Source: Mycosarcoma maydis (lineage: Eukaryota; Basidiomycota; Ustilaginomycetes; Ustilaginales). Taken from it: a DNA stretch of 64,000 nucleotides. The translations under genes and the position numbers were made by a program. Shown piece by piece: positions 42,801 through 52,077 of this stretch; position 1 is the stretch's first letter; every line of letters starts with the position of its first letter. The notes below the pieces were generated by a model. It made no database searches, was not told the origin of the DNA, and saw only the letters and a program-made list of their open reading frames with translations. The stretch lies in assembly GCF_000328475.2 (NCBI RefSeq), contig NC_026480.1, forward strand, positions 1,426,001-1,490,000. The letters run 5' to 3'.

Positions 42801-42940
42801 ATGGCACTCTTGAGGGCGGGCACGGAGGTCGAAGTAGGTGTACCTGCGTTAAGAGCAGCTGCAGCGCCATTGGCGGACGGAAGACCTGAATTGGCAGGAG
42901 ATGATGCTGCGGTGGCTGCTGATGCTGTTGCGAACGACAT
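39896..42940 (-). CDS. Tudor staphylococcal nuclease (SND1/Tudor-SN) homologue
   Basis: A single exon of 1014 residues. The architecture is four tandem staphylococcal-nuclease-like OB domains, each beginning with a GDTIxxR-like strand (SGDTIVIRPKGVN at about 50, a second at about 225, SGDTIQVRKTDADGK at about 415, and a fourth at about 585), then a Tudor domain (PRAGDLVSAKFSQDGAWYRAII and VSFIDYGNKESV, about 830-880) and a partial SN domain at the C-terminus. In other eukaryotes the protein is a cytoplasmic RNA-binding regulator linked to stress granules, RNA decay and splicing. The N-terminal ~40 residues are Ala/Ser-rich. It is convergent with cyanase (189 bp between stops). Confidence 0.95.
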   Translation of the reverse strand: MSFATASAATAASSPANSGLPSANGAAAALNAGTPTSTSVPALKSAIVRSVLSGDTIVIRPKGVNIPGKEETVHIAGIAAPRLGSRDREDDPQAFPSREYLRLLTVGREIRYRIEYTVPAPAAVPGSTVAQPRQFAHVFLPPKAPGLPDTNVAHEILAAGWAKVHDSVARRNEEADDGSWKQKLRSVQDEAAAAGVGLWGPDDLLKVDHSMPEDTAAFLAEWKGKPIESIVEQVRDGSMLRVRLLLSSTHQQMINLSLAGIKAPRVTGGGGASPTDASEPFGEEAKFFVESRLLQRNIKVTLLSVPQPVAAPTPFASTATAAPAPAQPSASVLIGLAIHPVGDIAQFLLAAGLARCVDWHAGMLASYGGMEKYRQSERAAKEKRLNLWQSYSAPVSSSSTLASQPVAARTFDAVVSRIISGDTIQVRKTDADGKLGPEKRIQFSSLRQPQAKDAKQAGYAAEAREFLRKRLVGKTVSVQMDYIKPKEGVFEEREYATVKQGNKDADIGLLLISRGLATVQRHRRDDEDRSPDFDRLMEAEAKAITEGKGIHSGKELPAPRMGDASETASKANTFLPGLKRAGRVTAIVDFVASASRFKLIVPRENVRLTFVLAGIRAPKTARNASDKDEPFGREGLEFSTVHALQRDVEIEVFSTDKVGGFIGALYLNKNDNLAVSLVESGLATVHGYSAEATPFYKSLLDAEERAKSGKLGLWHDYDAAAEEAEYAEADEVREREGVSSGAGAARGVGGAAWGATGAGAAPAPARTEYVDCIISDVRGSSGLDDPFSFSLQVLNDRILELETLMEEFSLHHKSPTAAGPASFMPRAGDLVSAKFSQDGAWYRAIIRKVSPGLKEAQVSFIDYGNKESVKFKDLRPLDAARFGRTRLPAQARDARLSFIRLYDGKQIEYVEEALDRFRAIAAEGRKLIANIDYTEPGTNIIHVSLYDPESPSIGQSPELGCINYELVKEGYALLDEKVRYWKSYPLMTKALVNGLDEAKSRHRGCFEYGDPTED

Positions 42941-44045
42941 GATGGCTAGAGGACGATGCTGCGATTTTCGATGCTTTGTTGTCGATCGAGAGGATGCACG
43001 TACTTGAGACTATGCTGGAACAAAAGGCTCGAAAGGAAGGAACAGAATGAATGAAAACCAAACTTGTGGATGAGATGATGGTGGAGCAAGAAGGAGAAGA
43101 AGAACAAAGGGGCGAGAAGAAGCGGTCAACGAATCAGAGTGGCCCGCGCATTCCACTCAAATGTCGATTCACGATTCGTCACACGTCGGGTTGCTTCGCG
43201 GGGCGGAAACCAATACCGACAGTCCCTCTGCGACTCATGACTGATCAGCGAGCTTTTGCAGCTGCTAAAAAGCATGTGACCCGAGTTCGAGTTTTTGATT
43301 GAGCGAGCCAAAGGAAAGTCAAGTCTGTGCGAAGAAATATTCTGTGATTTACTTTGAGAAGACAGATCAGCCAACCAAAGCCATGACAGCTCAAATTGCA
43401 AATCGTGAATCACGAATCGTGAATGTAACACAAACCAAGCCAGGAACGTAGAACGTGGAACGTGGAACTGTTCCAGACGGCTCGTCTGAGCACGCGTCGA
43501 AATTCCCTTATGTACCCCTTTGGCCTTTTTGTCAAAATATCATCACTTCCCTTTGATCATCATCACCACTTCCCTTTGTACTTAGGGGCGCCTTTCAGGC
43601 CCTCAGCAGAACACAGTCAGATATGTAGGGTATATATAGAAGGAGTCCGCATTCCCCCCTTTCCTTTCTTAATTCAAGCTTCCCTTCAAACGTACCTGAA
43701 GGCCCTAGGAAACAGAACCACGAACAGAAGAGTTGTGAGTCGCAACCGAAAATATGTAATACAAAGTTGAGCCGTGTCGCAACTATTCACGATTATTAAT
43801 AAATAAAAAGTTGTATTGAAACACCTAAGGTAGCCGAACCTCAATTCGCGAAATCACGAATTTCGTGAATTCAAAAATGATGGCTGAATTCTGAAACATA
43901 ACCTCTAACGCGATCTCACACACATGAAAAAATACCACGAACATGGCACGCTTTGCACACGCACAGCGTGGACGATCATCTAGCTTTGCTGTGTACCGTT
44001 GCCCGTACTTTCTGAAACTGATATCGCCGCAGCCCTTGATCGCAA
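42941..44045. other. intergenic region
   Basis: 1.1 kb without a gene: promoter of the Tudor-SN gene and 3' flank of a Zn2Cys6 regulator. It has an array at 43403-43422, an imperfect stem-loop at 43842-43870 and a short GGAACGT tandem near 43446-43463. Confidence 0.55.
43403..43422. repeat. alternating TCGTGA/TCACGA/TCGTGA array
   Basis: Three units at 43403, 43410 and 43417, spacer A. The orientation is forward, reverse, forward with the 7-bp register kept through both switches. Confidence 0.88.
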
Positions 44046-46325
44046 TCAAACGCTATCGAATCTTAGCCTCACCGACTTTCTCGCATCAGTGACCCTCCTA
44101 AGCGCATTCATGAGGTCCTGCACGGTGGTGGCTGTGTGCTGTACAGTGTCGCAGCTGGCGGTAGCATTGATAAAGCATAGCACTGACGATTGGTATCGCT
44201 GGAATTCCTGGTCCGCTTTTGCACTCGCCAATCTTCCCTCGCCTTCTATCGCGATGATGGCATGCATCCGCTTGATGCACCACATGGCCCACGTGATGGT
44301 CCAAGACTGCATCATGCCAGGATGCAGACGGATGAGGCCAAACAGCGTTCCATGATCGCAAATGAGCACCTGTCGATCTAGTGTCGCGTCTACTTCGCGC
44401 TCAAGCCGTCGATTTGCCTCTTCTTTGAGCACGGGATCGCAAGTATCTGAATATTTGATCTCCTCGACTGCGTAGTCCAACGTGATCCACTGGCCGAGGA
44501 AGAGGAACATGAGAAAGGTGCGTCGGGTCTGGTCTTCGGGATCGGAAGGTCCCGTGATGTGCAGCATGTCGTTCCAATCCCAAGCGAACAGGGGACTGAG
44601 TCTGTCGTGCCAAGCTTTCAGATCGTCCAGGACCTCGATGACATGGCCAGGTTCGATCCCAAACCCTTGTGCGCGTGGACTTTGAATTTTATACGAAACT
44701 TTGCGGCAGATTTTGGCCAAGTCGACAAAGTAATCGCGAAATGCGATACGCATGGGATCGCCGACATTAGCCGGAAATGAACGCACCAAGCTGATGTCGT
44801 CGTCAAGGATGAGTGGTACCGTACGTCCGGCTTCAGACCGAATTGCATCGTAGACGTAGATGGTCCAAAATAAAATCCTCTGTCGTATCAAATCGCGTCC
44901 CTCGAGTCGAACTCCAAATGGCTTTTCAAGCTGCAGCTCGAGCTTCTTCATAAGTCGTATCAGGCCTTCATGTGACAAGACCTCAATGTCGAACACGCCT
45001 TGGATCGACATGGCGTCTGACAACGGTTTGGGCGTCCCATCTGCGTGCTCAACCATGAGGATCACAGATTCCAAGGCATCAAAGCCGTCGCGCACCAGAC
45101 GCTCGCGGTCCTTGATGAGTCTAGAGTAATGTTGGGCAAGATCCTTCTGCAGCTCGAAGCGATTAGCAAACTGGCTTGCACCGGCGCCACGACAGGCAAC
45201 GGCGATCAACAGCAGCTCGGAAAGCGGTCGGTCGTCTGGATTTGTTGCAACATCGACAAAGAAGCCACTGTATCGCGAGAAGAAGGCGTTGTATCTCGGC
45301 CAGAACCATTCTGGACGAATGAACCCAATGCACTGGCCCAGGCTCTCAAAGTAAGACTTGACGCACACGTCGAGCATGTGTTTGTCCAGTGAGGCGATGC
45401 CGAGAAGGCCGCCAACAAAGCCGACCTGACTTGCGCCATCGCTTGGAGATGGCTTGTCGAACGGATTACGCCGTCTTAGTGCATGTGCTCGAGCAGAGCT
45501 TCCTTCGGTAACGACGCTGCTAAGAAAGGCGGCGTTAGACGCGATGACATCAGGCGAAGATTGATCAGAGGCAGCTGCATTTGATTTAGGCGTGATTCCC
45601 GAAGTTTGGGGCGATTCGGATTCGATGGAATGGACAGTGGCGCCTGCTATCTGATGACTGGTACGACGCTGGTTTGTGGCGGATGTGTTGCCGTTTGAGA
45701 AGGGAAATGCATCTGCAAAGTTAGATCCCAAAGTTGCAAACATGCCATTTTGGATGATGGAGCTGTGAGGTTGTACGGCCTCGACGTATGGAGCCATCCC
45801 GATACCATTTGATGGTCCGGCGGCAGCGTCATATGTGGTAGCAAAGGATGAAGAAGTTTCTCTTGAAGAAGCTGTCTGTTCCTGCGATACTGCTTGAAGC
45901 AGGCTAGAGAAGCCGGGTGACATACCGAGCGAGCTGCCGAGCGAGTTGGTAAAAGGTGCGGTGTGTGGGTATGGTACGCGGGAAGCATCGCCGGTGAAAT
46001 TGGGTATATCGGTAGCACGTTTCGGGCCTGAAGATGACGAGGACGATGACGAAGATTCGATGGATGCAGGATCAAAAGCGTCGTGCTTTTGCTCGTTCTG
46101 CTCTCGCAGCAACTTCATGCGTTTGCCCATACGTTTCTTGGGTGGACTCACATTGAGAATGCATTCCATCGACACGTTCTCGCAGTTGGTGCATGCCGAG
46201 AACCCTTGCTCGAGACGGAATTCACGATCGCACTTGACCTTTCGAAAGCGGCAAGCTTTGCATGCGACATAGAGCTTGCGTTTGCCATTGGGATTTGATG
46301 AAGACTCGGGGGTAGTGTCGGTCAT
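44046..46325 (-). CDS. Zn2Cys6 transcription factor
   Basis: A single exon of 759 residues. The zinc cluster sits near the N-terminus at Cys22, 25, 32, 45, 48 and 55 (CKACRFRKVKC...CTNC...). The interval between the third and fourth cysteine is 12 residues (DREFRLEQGFSA), longer than the usual 5-9 but within the range known for the class. A basic stretch (KKRMGKRMKLLREQ) follows. After a Ser-rich linker the fungal-specific regulatory domain occupies about residues 300-640 (LDVCVKSYFESLGQCIGFIRPEWFWPRY-type start, later GRTVPLILDDDISLVRSFPA), resembling the xylanolytic-activator group. It is presumably a nuclear regulator; targets are unknown. Confidence 0.9.
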   Translation of the reverse strand: MTDTTPESSSNPNGKRKLYVACKACRFRKVKCDREFRLEQGFSACTNCENVSMECILNVSPPKKRMGKRMKLLREQNEQKHDAFDPASIESSSSSSSSSGPKRATDIPNFTGDASRVPYPHTAPFTNSLGSSLGMSPGFSSLLQAVSQEQTASSRETSSSFATTYDAAAGPSNGIGMAPYVEAVQPHSSIIQNGMFATLGSNFADAFPFSNGNTSATNQRRTSHQIAGATVHSIESESPQTSGITPKSNAAASDQSSPDVIASNAAFLSSVVTEGSSARAHALRRRNPFDKPSPSDGASQVGFVGGLLGIASLDKHMLDVCVKSYFESLGQCIGFIRPEWFWPRYNAFFSRYSGFFVDVATNPDDRPLSELLLIAVACRGAGASQFANRFELQKDLAQHYSRLIKDRERLVRDGFDALESVILMVEHADGTPKPLSDAMSIQGVFDIEVLSHEGLIRLMKKLELQLEKPFGVRLEGRDLIRQRILFWTIYVYDAIRSEAGRTVPLILDDDISLVRSFPANVGDPMRIAFRDYFVDLAKICRKVSYKIQSPRAQGFGIEPGHVIEVLDDLKAWHDRLSPLFAWDWNDMLHITGPSDPEDQTRRTFLMFLFLGQWITLDYAVEEIKYSDTCDPVLKEEANRRLEREVDATLDRQVLICDHGTLFGLIRLHPGMMQSWTITWAMWCIKRMHAIIAIEGEGRLASAKADQEFQRYQSSVLCFINATASCDTVQHTATTVQDLMNALRRVTDARKSVRLRFDSV

Positions 46326-46720
46326 GACTGCGATCAGTGTTACACACCTTGGTCAGCAGGCATGACGAGCACGACAGCGTAGAGTGGTCGCAGAAAAGAC
46401 ACTCGGGACCTGATTGAGCGAAGACGGCAGCGATGATGGTTGGTGTCGCCGGTGGCACCTGATTAAAGTGCAGCTGATAACAGACGAATTTGGCGGCAGA
46501 AACGTGAAACGTTCCCGCATCGGCAGTCACGAGTCGTCTATTCACGATTCTCAGCCCAACCTTTCTGTTTACGACTCGTGACAGCTGACATAGAAGGCTC
46601 CCTTCTATTTTCTCAGCTAAGCTCTGTTCTTGTTCGATGAACCGTGCCACAAGACAAGCGAGCTCCTTTTTCCTTTTTCCCGACGGCAACGTTACACGTC
46701 AAGTTAATCACAAAAAGTTA

Positions 46721-46778
46721 TCATGAATCGTGAATCACCAATCACGAATATCACCAATAACGAACTCGTGACTCGTGA
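46721..46778. repeat. degenerate TCGTGA/TCACGA array
   Basis: In-register units TCATGA 46721, TCGTGA 46728, TCACCA 46735 and TCACGA 46742; then, shifted, TCACCA 46751 and TAACGA 46758, and finally TCGTGA at 46766 and 46773. Spacers are A, then C at the end. Confidence 0.8.
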
Positions 46779-47086
46779 CTGAAACCACGAACAACAGATC
46801 AAGATGTTAGAGCGGAGCGATAGGAGTTTACAAATCTCTGAAATAGCGTTGCCGATGGTCTCGATCGATCCGCGTTAACTCACTACATAGTTATTCGAGA
46901 TTGCCAGCAACCACGGCGAATCCTGCTGCATATAAGCAAAGCCGTGCAGCGCAGCAAGGCGATTGTGGCTGGCCGTCACTTTCCACACGACCCTCTTTTG
47001 AGTCATATTGTGCGCAATTCAAGACGCCACAATCCGGCGTTTGCAGCTCTTACATCAGCCTGGCGTTGGCTACAAGGACAGCTCGT

Positions 47087-47110
47087 GGCGATGGCGATGG
47101 CGATGGCGAT
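47087..47110. repeat. (GGCGAT)4 tandem repeat
   Basis: Four perfect hexanucleotide copies in a region without a credible gene. Confidence 0.9.
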
Positions 47111-47965
47111 GCTGGTGATGCCAAGAATCGGATCAAGTCACCACAAGTCGCGTTGACGCGGGTTAGTCACATCTTTGCCTTTGCCGCATGTGCCACTTGG
47201 AATGATTTTTGACACGAGGCGGGATTGCCTGGCTCGCACTTTCCATTTCAGGCCAAATTCGAGTATGTTTATCAGAATGGGACCAATCACCTTGTCGAGA
47301 AGCGTCTAAGCGAATCTGCAGCCGAGCACTCACGTTGTGCTGGCCACGTTTTATGTCCGCCAAACGCAATTGTATGCACCGAACTTGCCGTAGTCTCCTT
47401 GTGTTCGCCGCGTAGTTAGCAGGTCTTTGCTGGCCGTCGGCTGGAGGCTTCCCAGAACAGCCCCGCTGAGCTCAGCGAGCTGATTTAGCCTGGTACCACA
47501 ACCGCATCGCGCAGTAACAAAGCAAGGCTGTAGTCCCATCTCTATGCTTAACGATGTACCAAAGAAGCGAACGAGGGTGTGGTAGGTGAACTGTATAGTA
47601 GCTGGGTGCGGACGATGCTCGCTGAAAAAAGAGGGTACTGTATGCGGTCGAGTTGCAGATAAGGGTCTGAACGCCAACCATCTCTATGCCTACGGTGTGA
47701 CTCTGAACTTTGATCGCGTTCGACTGCGACCGTGATTCGTCCCTGGCCGGGTCGAGTTGATCGTGGCGCGCTCCCGTGTTCGCAATCCCCTCGATTCTTG
47801 CTTCCTACCTTCTACCCTCCTGATCTGATCTCCTTGTTGCTTCCTGCTCTCTTCCTACAACGCCTCCCCTCCCCTTCCCTTTTGTTTTCACTTCGTGGCT
47901 GGTTTCACACATTCTTCTGCTTCTTCTCTTTCTTCGTCTTCCTCTTGCTTCCTTCTCTCTACGTG

Positions 47966-47971
47966 TATAAA
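47966..47971 (+). promoter_or_regulatory. TATA box candidate
   Basis: TATAAA 72 bp before the ATG of the secreted DPBB-like protein and right after a long C/T-rich stretch, an arrangement common in strongly expressed fungal genes. Confidence 0.55.
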
Positions 47972-48042
47972 GAGGTCAGGACCTCCAATTCAGAAAGCAG
48001 GACTTTTTGACCAGTCTCTCCTCCCATCTCTACAAGACAACA

Positions 48043-48873
48043 ATGCGACCTACCGTCTTTACTGTCGCTTCGCTCGCCGTGCTCAGCGTTCTTGGCTTCA
48101 ACCTTCCGCAGACGCAGGCCAAGTCGCTCAGCAACAGGAACCCTAACTTCAGCCCCGTGATCATGGCCGAAAAGCACGAGCGCCGGAACGTCTGCGTCAA
48201 GCGCAGCAAGAAAACGACCAAGAAGAACACCCAAAAGAATCCCACCTCCAAGATGACTAGCAGCACGGCTGGCAATGAGACGCCCGTTCAAGCTGCTGCC
48301 AAAGCTACATCCAAGTCTTCGTCAAGCTCTGTTCTACAATCGTCATTCAATGCATCTGCTTCGACCAGTACTGGTACAATTCGCTCAGCCTCGCTGTCCA
48401 CCTTTGCAGGCCAAGCTCCGCCCAAGAGCCCTTGGGGTAACTGTTTCGACCTCACCGCTACCGCCTTTCAGCCCAACTGGAAGGGTGAGGCTACCACCAC
48501 CTGGTGTGGCGTCAACTTTGACAAGTCTTCCCCCATCATCGCTCTGCCCCTCGCCGAACTCTCCAAGGCGTACGGATCTGGCAGTTCAGTTACCTACTAC
48601 TCCAACCAGGCTCTCTGGAACCAGATGATCTCGGACTGGTGCGGTCGCGAGGTCTACATCCAAGGTCCAGGTGGTATCTTTAGGGCTTACTATGGTGATG
48701 CCAACGAGTGGACAAGTGTCGACTTGAACATGAATCTCTACACCAAGGTCAAGGGTGTAGCCACTGGTAGCTACGTTGATCCCGATGCCGCCGGCTGGAT
48801 GAACGGTATCAAGGGTTGCTTCACTGGTCAGCAGATCAACCTCAAGAACGGCTATCCCTTCTCTTACACCTAA
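48043..48873 (+). CDS. secreted protein with a double-psi beta-barrel (RlpA/expansin-like) C-terminus
   Basis: 276 residues starting at the ATG at 48043, which puts a signal peptide first (MRPTVFTVASLAVLSVLGFN). The next part is basic and Ser/Thr-rich with dibasic sites (RR 47-48, KR 53-54) that could be Kex2 cleavage points. The C-terminal ~150 residues contain CFDLTATAF, TTWCGVNFDKSSPIIALPLAEL, DWCGREVYIQGPGG, and end in GWMNGIKGCFTGQQINL. The spacing of the WCG / CG-x-V-x-I-x-G-P-G-G elements resembles the DPBB fold of RlpA-like and expansin-like secreted proteins, but the family's DxCxxC region is not evident, so the fold is an inference. It may be a cell-wall-associated or host-interaction protein. 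The next gene on the same strand is also secreted. Confidence 0.72.
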   Translation: MRPTVFTVASLAVLSVLGFNLPQTQAKSLSNRNPNFSPVIMAEKHERRNVCVKRSKKTTKKNTQKNPTSKMTSSTAGNETPVQAAAKATSKSSSSSVLQSSFNASASTSTGTIRSASLSTFAGQAPPKSPWGNCFDLTATAFQPNWKGEATTTWCGVNFDKSSPIIALPLAELSKAYGSGSSVTYYSNQALWNQMISDWCGREVYIQGPGGIFRAYYGDANEWTSVDLNMNLYTKVKGVATGSYVDPDAAGWMNGIKGCFTGQQINLKNGYPFSYT

Positions 48874-49656
48874 AAGTAGCAAAGTGACGGACGCAAGCGA
48901 TGCCGCGTCAAAGCCTGCCGGTCAGGTCGCTTTTGAGTCTGCAATTCGCTGAAGACTTTGCATCAAATAAGCTCCCGAGTTTCTCCCGCCTCTCGCATTT
49001 CCCCCTGTATTTTCCCCTGGTCGTTTCCTTTTCGCTCGTATGGCTTCAGACCGCTTGTCACCTCTGTCGGGAAGCATATCTCTCACTGTATCCTTGCATT
49101 TCTTCTCGCTATCTCTCGCAACTCTCGCAACTCTTTACACCGTGTCGCTGTTGACGTCTACGATCGCCCGCTCGCTCAACATTTCCACGAGACGAGACGG
49201 TGCGATTCGCAGCTCTTGTCTTTTACGCGTAGAGCTTCCATCGGTCTTTGTGTGCGTTTGTCAGATCTCTAGACTGTCAGGGCTCGGTGAGATAAGTGTT
49301 CCATATGTACTGGCTAAACGACAAGGGGATATGACAAGGACGAGCGTGTTGTCTGACCGCCCACATGCGTTAGCCTAGATCGCTTTCATTAGCATACATG
49401 TAGCCCGTTGAAAAAAGTGCTCGGACGATTTCATCGTGCAGTCGGAGGGACAAGTGGGGCAGTTGCAAAGCCATGAGAATCTCTGAATGAAGTCAAAGAC
49501 GCCAAGGTTGATGAAGCCTTTTAATGGCACGAACCTGACACTGATGGTCTGTTGGGATTGACATGTCAGATGATGCGAATCGTGAATGGTGCTTGAGCAA
49601 CGTCGTTTCCTAGTCTTACACTCCGCTCTGCTTCCATTATCACAGTTCGACCTCGA
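48874..49656. other. intergenic region between two secreted-protein genes
   Basis: No gene is seen. It is rich in CTCGCAACT-like and C/T sequence at 48980-49150, probably 3' untranslated or promoter DNA. Confidence 0.5.
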
Positions 49657-51132
49657 ATGCTAGGCATAGGCACCATGCAATGGCTCACACTCTCTGTATT
49701 CGCTATTGCACTGCTCTCGGCGCTGAGCGCGGCGGCGAATATTTCACCTACGGCCGACCAGGCCTCAGCCAGTCCGCAGCCAAATAAAGACGCTGATTTA
49801 TCCGCACCTGCTGACGCACAAGTTCAAGCCAGTCCCAAACAACAAGCGCACAACAGTGTTTTCGGCGCAGGCTGTCGTTGGGATCCAACGACAAGTAACA
49901 TAGAAGAAGTCACGTTTCAATTCCGCACTGGTCAAGCACCTCCTTCTAACTGGTTCTCACAAGTCAACGTTCCGGCTGCTGCCGATGCTGCCAAGACGGA
50001 TGCGAACAAGCTACATCGTCGACAAAATGGCCAGGAAGGAGATGCCGATGCCAAAAAACACATGTTTGGGCGTGCTGTCGAACCAAGGCCAGCAAGTGGT
50101 CCTGTCCTGGACGCGTCATATCACACGCCTTTGATCGACGTGCTCACCTACCGGGCACGTTACGGATCGTTCGGTTCGTCACTCAACAGTGCAGGATGTG
50201 CGCTTCCGGCGTTTTCTGAGCGACTCGCCGCGCTGGAAGCTCAAGAAGGCGACATTGTCAACAACTATACCAAACAACACAAACCCATTGCTGGACCTGA
50301 CGATAAACCTTCCGCCATGTTCTTCTGGGCTGGAATTTCCAACTACGACAATCAAGTCCGAGCGGATCTCATCCAGACCGTCGTCTTCTACGGTGATGGC
50401 TGTGCAGCCAATCCACGTCAGGGTCTGTGCATCTATGCGGCCGAGTACAACGAGTTTCGATACGACTCCAACGATCACATGTGTATGGGAAGTAACATGC
50501 CCGTTTTCTACCCGATCGATCAGCCTATGACAGTGCACTATCGGACACAGGCAGGTTTTCGAACGCAAGAAGCCTGGATTGACGGAAAGATGGTTTCCTA
50601 CCTCAGATCGGCAGGTGACCAGGTGATGAATAGCTTCGTCATCACTCAGGAGTGTAAAGGGTGCGAGTGGCCGTTGAGCGAACAGGTGTATGAGAACATC
50701 ACCATCAAGTTCTCCAAGCCAGAGTTGGACTTTGACAAGCTGCAAAGCTGTTCCGGTGGAGCGGGCACAAGTGCACCACCAAGGATGATGAACGGTGGCA
50801 AGGTATGGGTGATAGATAGGGTCACGGTGCCCAGCGGCAAGCATGTCAAGACTGCTTCGACGGACGACAGCAGCAACACGAAGAAACAAGACCAGGTCGA
50901 TGGCACAGCTGACATGTCGGGCCAAGGTCCCGCTGATAAAGGCGATAACGACTCCGCTGGTGCTGCTGATGGCAAAGCTGGAGACCCGGCTGGCGCAGAC
51001 ACCCCTGCGGGGCAAGCTCCTGACAAACCAGAAGCGCCTGTCGATCCCTCTGATCCTGCTTCTCCTTCGGGTGCCAATCCGGGCTCGAATCCGGCTGCAC
51101 CCCAACAGCAAGTGAAAGCCGACATCCTCTAG
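49657..51132 (+). CDS. secreted protein of unknown function with internal dibasic site
   Basis: 491 residues. The N-terminus is a signal peptide; Met1 at 49657 or Met7 at 49675 both work (MQWLTLSVFAIALLSALSAAA). A core of about 330 residues has paired cysteines (AGCRWDP, SAGCALPAF, DGCAANPRQGLC, DHMCMG, ECKGCEW, QSCSGG) and alternating strand-like segments (AMFFWAGISNYDN..., ADLIQTVVFYGDGC) suggesting a beta-sandwich, but I recognise no family. A dibasic LHRR site at residues 119-122 lies in a polar loop and may be cut by Kex2. The last ~100 residues are a disordered Asp/Ala/Gly/Pro-rich tail. A secreted hydrolase-like or host-interaction protein is possible. Confidence 0.72.
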   Translation: MLGIGTMQWLTLSVFAIALLSALSAAANISPTADQASASPQPNKDADLSAPADAQVQASPKQQAHNSVFGAGCRWDPTTSNIEEVTFQFRTGQAPPSNWFSQVNVPAAADAAKTDANKLHRRQNGQEGDADAKKHMFGRAVEPRPASGPVLDASYHTPLIDVLTYRARYGSFGSSLNSAGCALPAFSERLAALEAQEGDIVNNYTKQHKPIAGPDDKPSAMFFWAGISNYDNQVRADLIQTVVFYGDGCAANPRQGLCIYAAEYNEFRYDSNDHMCMGSNMPVFYPIDQPMTVHYRTQAGFRTQEAWIDGKMVSYLRSAGDQVMNSFVITQECKGCEWPLSEQVYENITIKFSKPELDFDKLQSCSGGAGTSAPPRMMNGGKVWVIDRVTVPSGKHVKTASTDDSSNTKKQDQVDGTADMSGQGPADKGDNDSAGAADGKAGDPAGADTPAGQAPDKPEAPVDPSDPASPSGANPGSNPAAPQQQVKADIL

Positions 51133-51668
51133 CCTGTTCCAAGTCCACCGTGCGGCTATTTTGATTTCGATGTGTACGAGTCAGGTTCAGAAACTGACGC
51201 GCTCGGGTTCCAACTCCACACCGCGGCTGGCGAGACTAAAGAGGCGTGGCATACTACCAATCACGAACGTTCCACGACTCCGACCTTGACCCAAGCTCTC
51301 CCTTCTGTTCCCAGAGCCTCGCCCAGACCGTTGACGCCTTTACACGTTATCGCATATTGCTGTTCGCTTGCTTTATATGCTGACACCTCTCGGCTTCAAT
51401 GTGTGTACATTCGTGTGTGAGTGCGCGAGTGACTTTTTGTCGTTGAATGACACCGGGTGTGGGGAAAATAGCGGCCCACAAATGCCCGAGCGGACCTGCA
51501 TCTGGACGTCGCACATGATCGTAGTCGCAGACAGCGTACAACAACGTCGACAGATTGACGAACCCACAGACCTTCGAATAGGCCGAAAGCGGGCTTTGTC
51601 GGCCCTGGCAGTATGGCAAGTCTCGTGCTCTGCGCATGTCCGAGCCTTAGTATAAACAACACGATTGA
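51133..51668. other. intergenic region
   Basis: 3' flank of the secreted protein gene; I see no gene or repeat. Confidence 0.5.
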
Positions 51669-51960
51669 ATCTGATCGTGGGACGTCTCTCGCAATGGAAA
51701 GAGCAGACCCGTGGCGCTCAACATTGCCAAAGACGGGTTCAACATCAACGCATTCGATCTGACACATTCGATCTTCGTGTCAAAGGTGCAGACCTTTATC
51801 TCAGCCTCCGCCAGATTAACTCCTGTGAGCAGCGGGGCAAGCCTAAAAAGGTGGATCTCAGCGAGACGATGGCAAAGCTGCAGCCAATGCCCTTGCTCTT
51901 GGCGTTACCGCTCAGACACCTTTTCGCGGTGTGGTCGTGATATCAGAGTCTTCGAAGCGC
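51669..51960 (+). pseudogene. decayed fragment of a short-chain dehydrogenase
   Basis: At 51676 the sequence reads GTSLAMERA in one frame, then shifts to VALNIAKDGFNINAFDL in another. Together these mirror the SDR N-terminus 'G-x-S-x-G-I-G-R-A-I-A-L-x-x-A-K-D-G-F-x-I...D'. The glycine-rich loop is corrupted (LAME where RGIG is expected) and the frame is broken directly after it. Further on, weaker SDR-like text appears in a third frame (EQRGKPKKVDLSE). No NNAG or YxxxK motif is found after it, so only about 250-290 bp remain. It is not related closely enough to the intact SDR at 920-2210 to call it a copy of that gene. Confidence 0.45.
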
Positions 51961-52077
51961 GTACTGGTATGTAAACGTGATTGAAGAGGTTGAGTCAATC
52001 GAATTGAACCGAGCAATCTACACTGAAAGGTTGCAAAATCGGCTGGTATTGATGAAATTGTTCGAGAGTTGTTTCTG

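Larger units (their letters stand above)
46326..48042. other. intergenic region
   Basis: 1.7 kb without a credible gene. It contains the long repeat tract at 46721-46778, a (GGCGAT)4 tract at 47087-47110, and a strongly pyrimidine-rich stretch at about 47790-47955 just before the secreted protein gene. Confidence 0.55.

Noticed and set aside
46901..47212. 103-codon plus-strand frame containing a Gly-Asp repeat
   Set aside because: The repeat comes from the (GGCGAT)4 microsatellite; there is no domain and no signal peptide.
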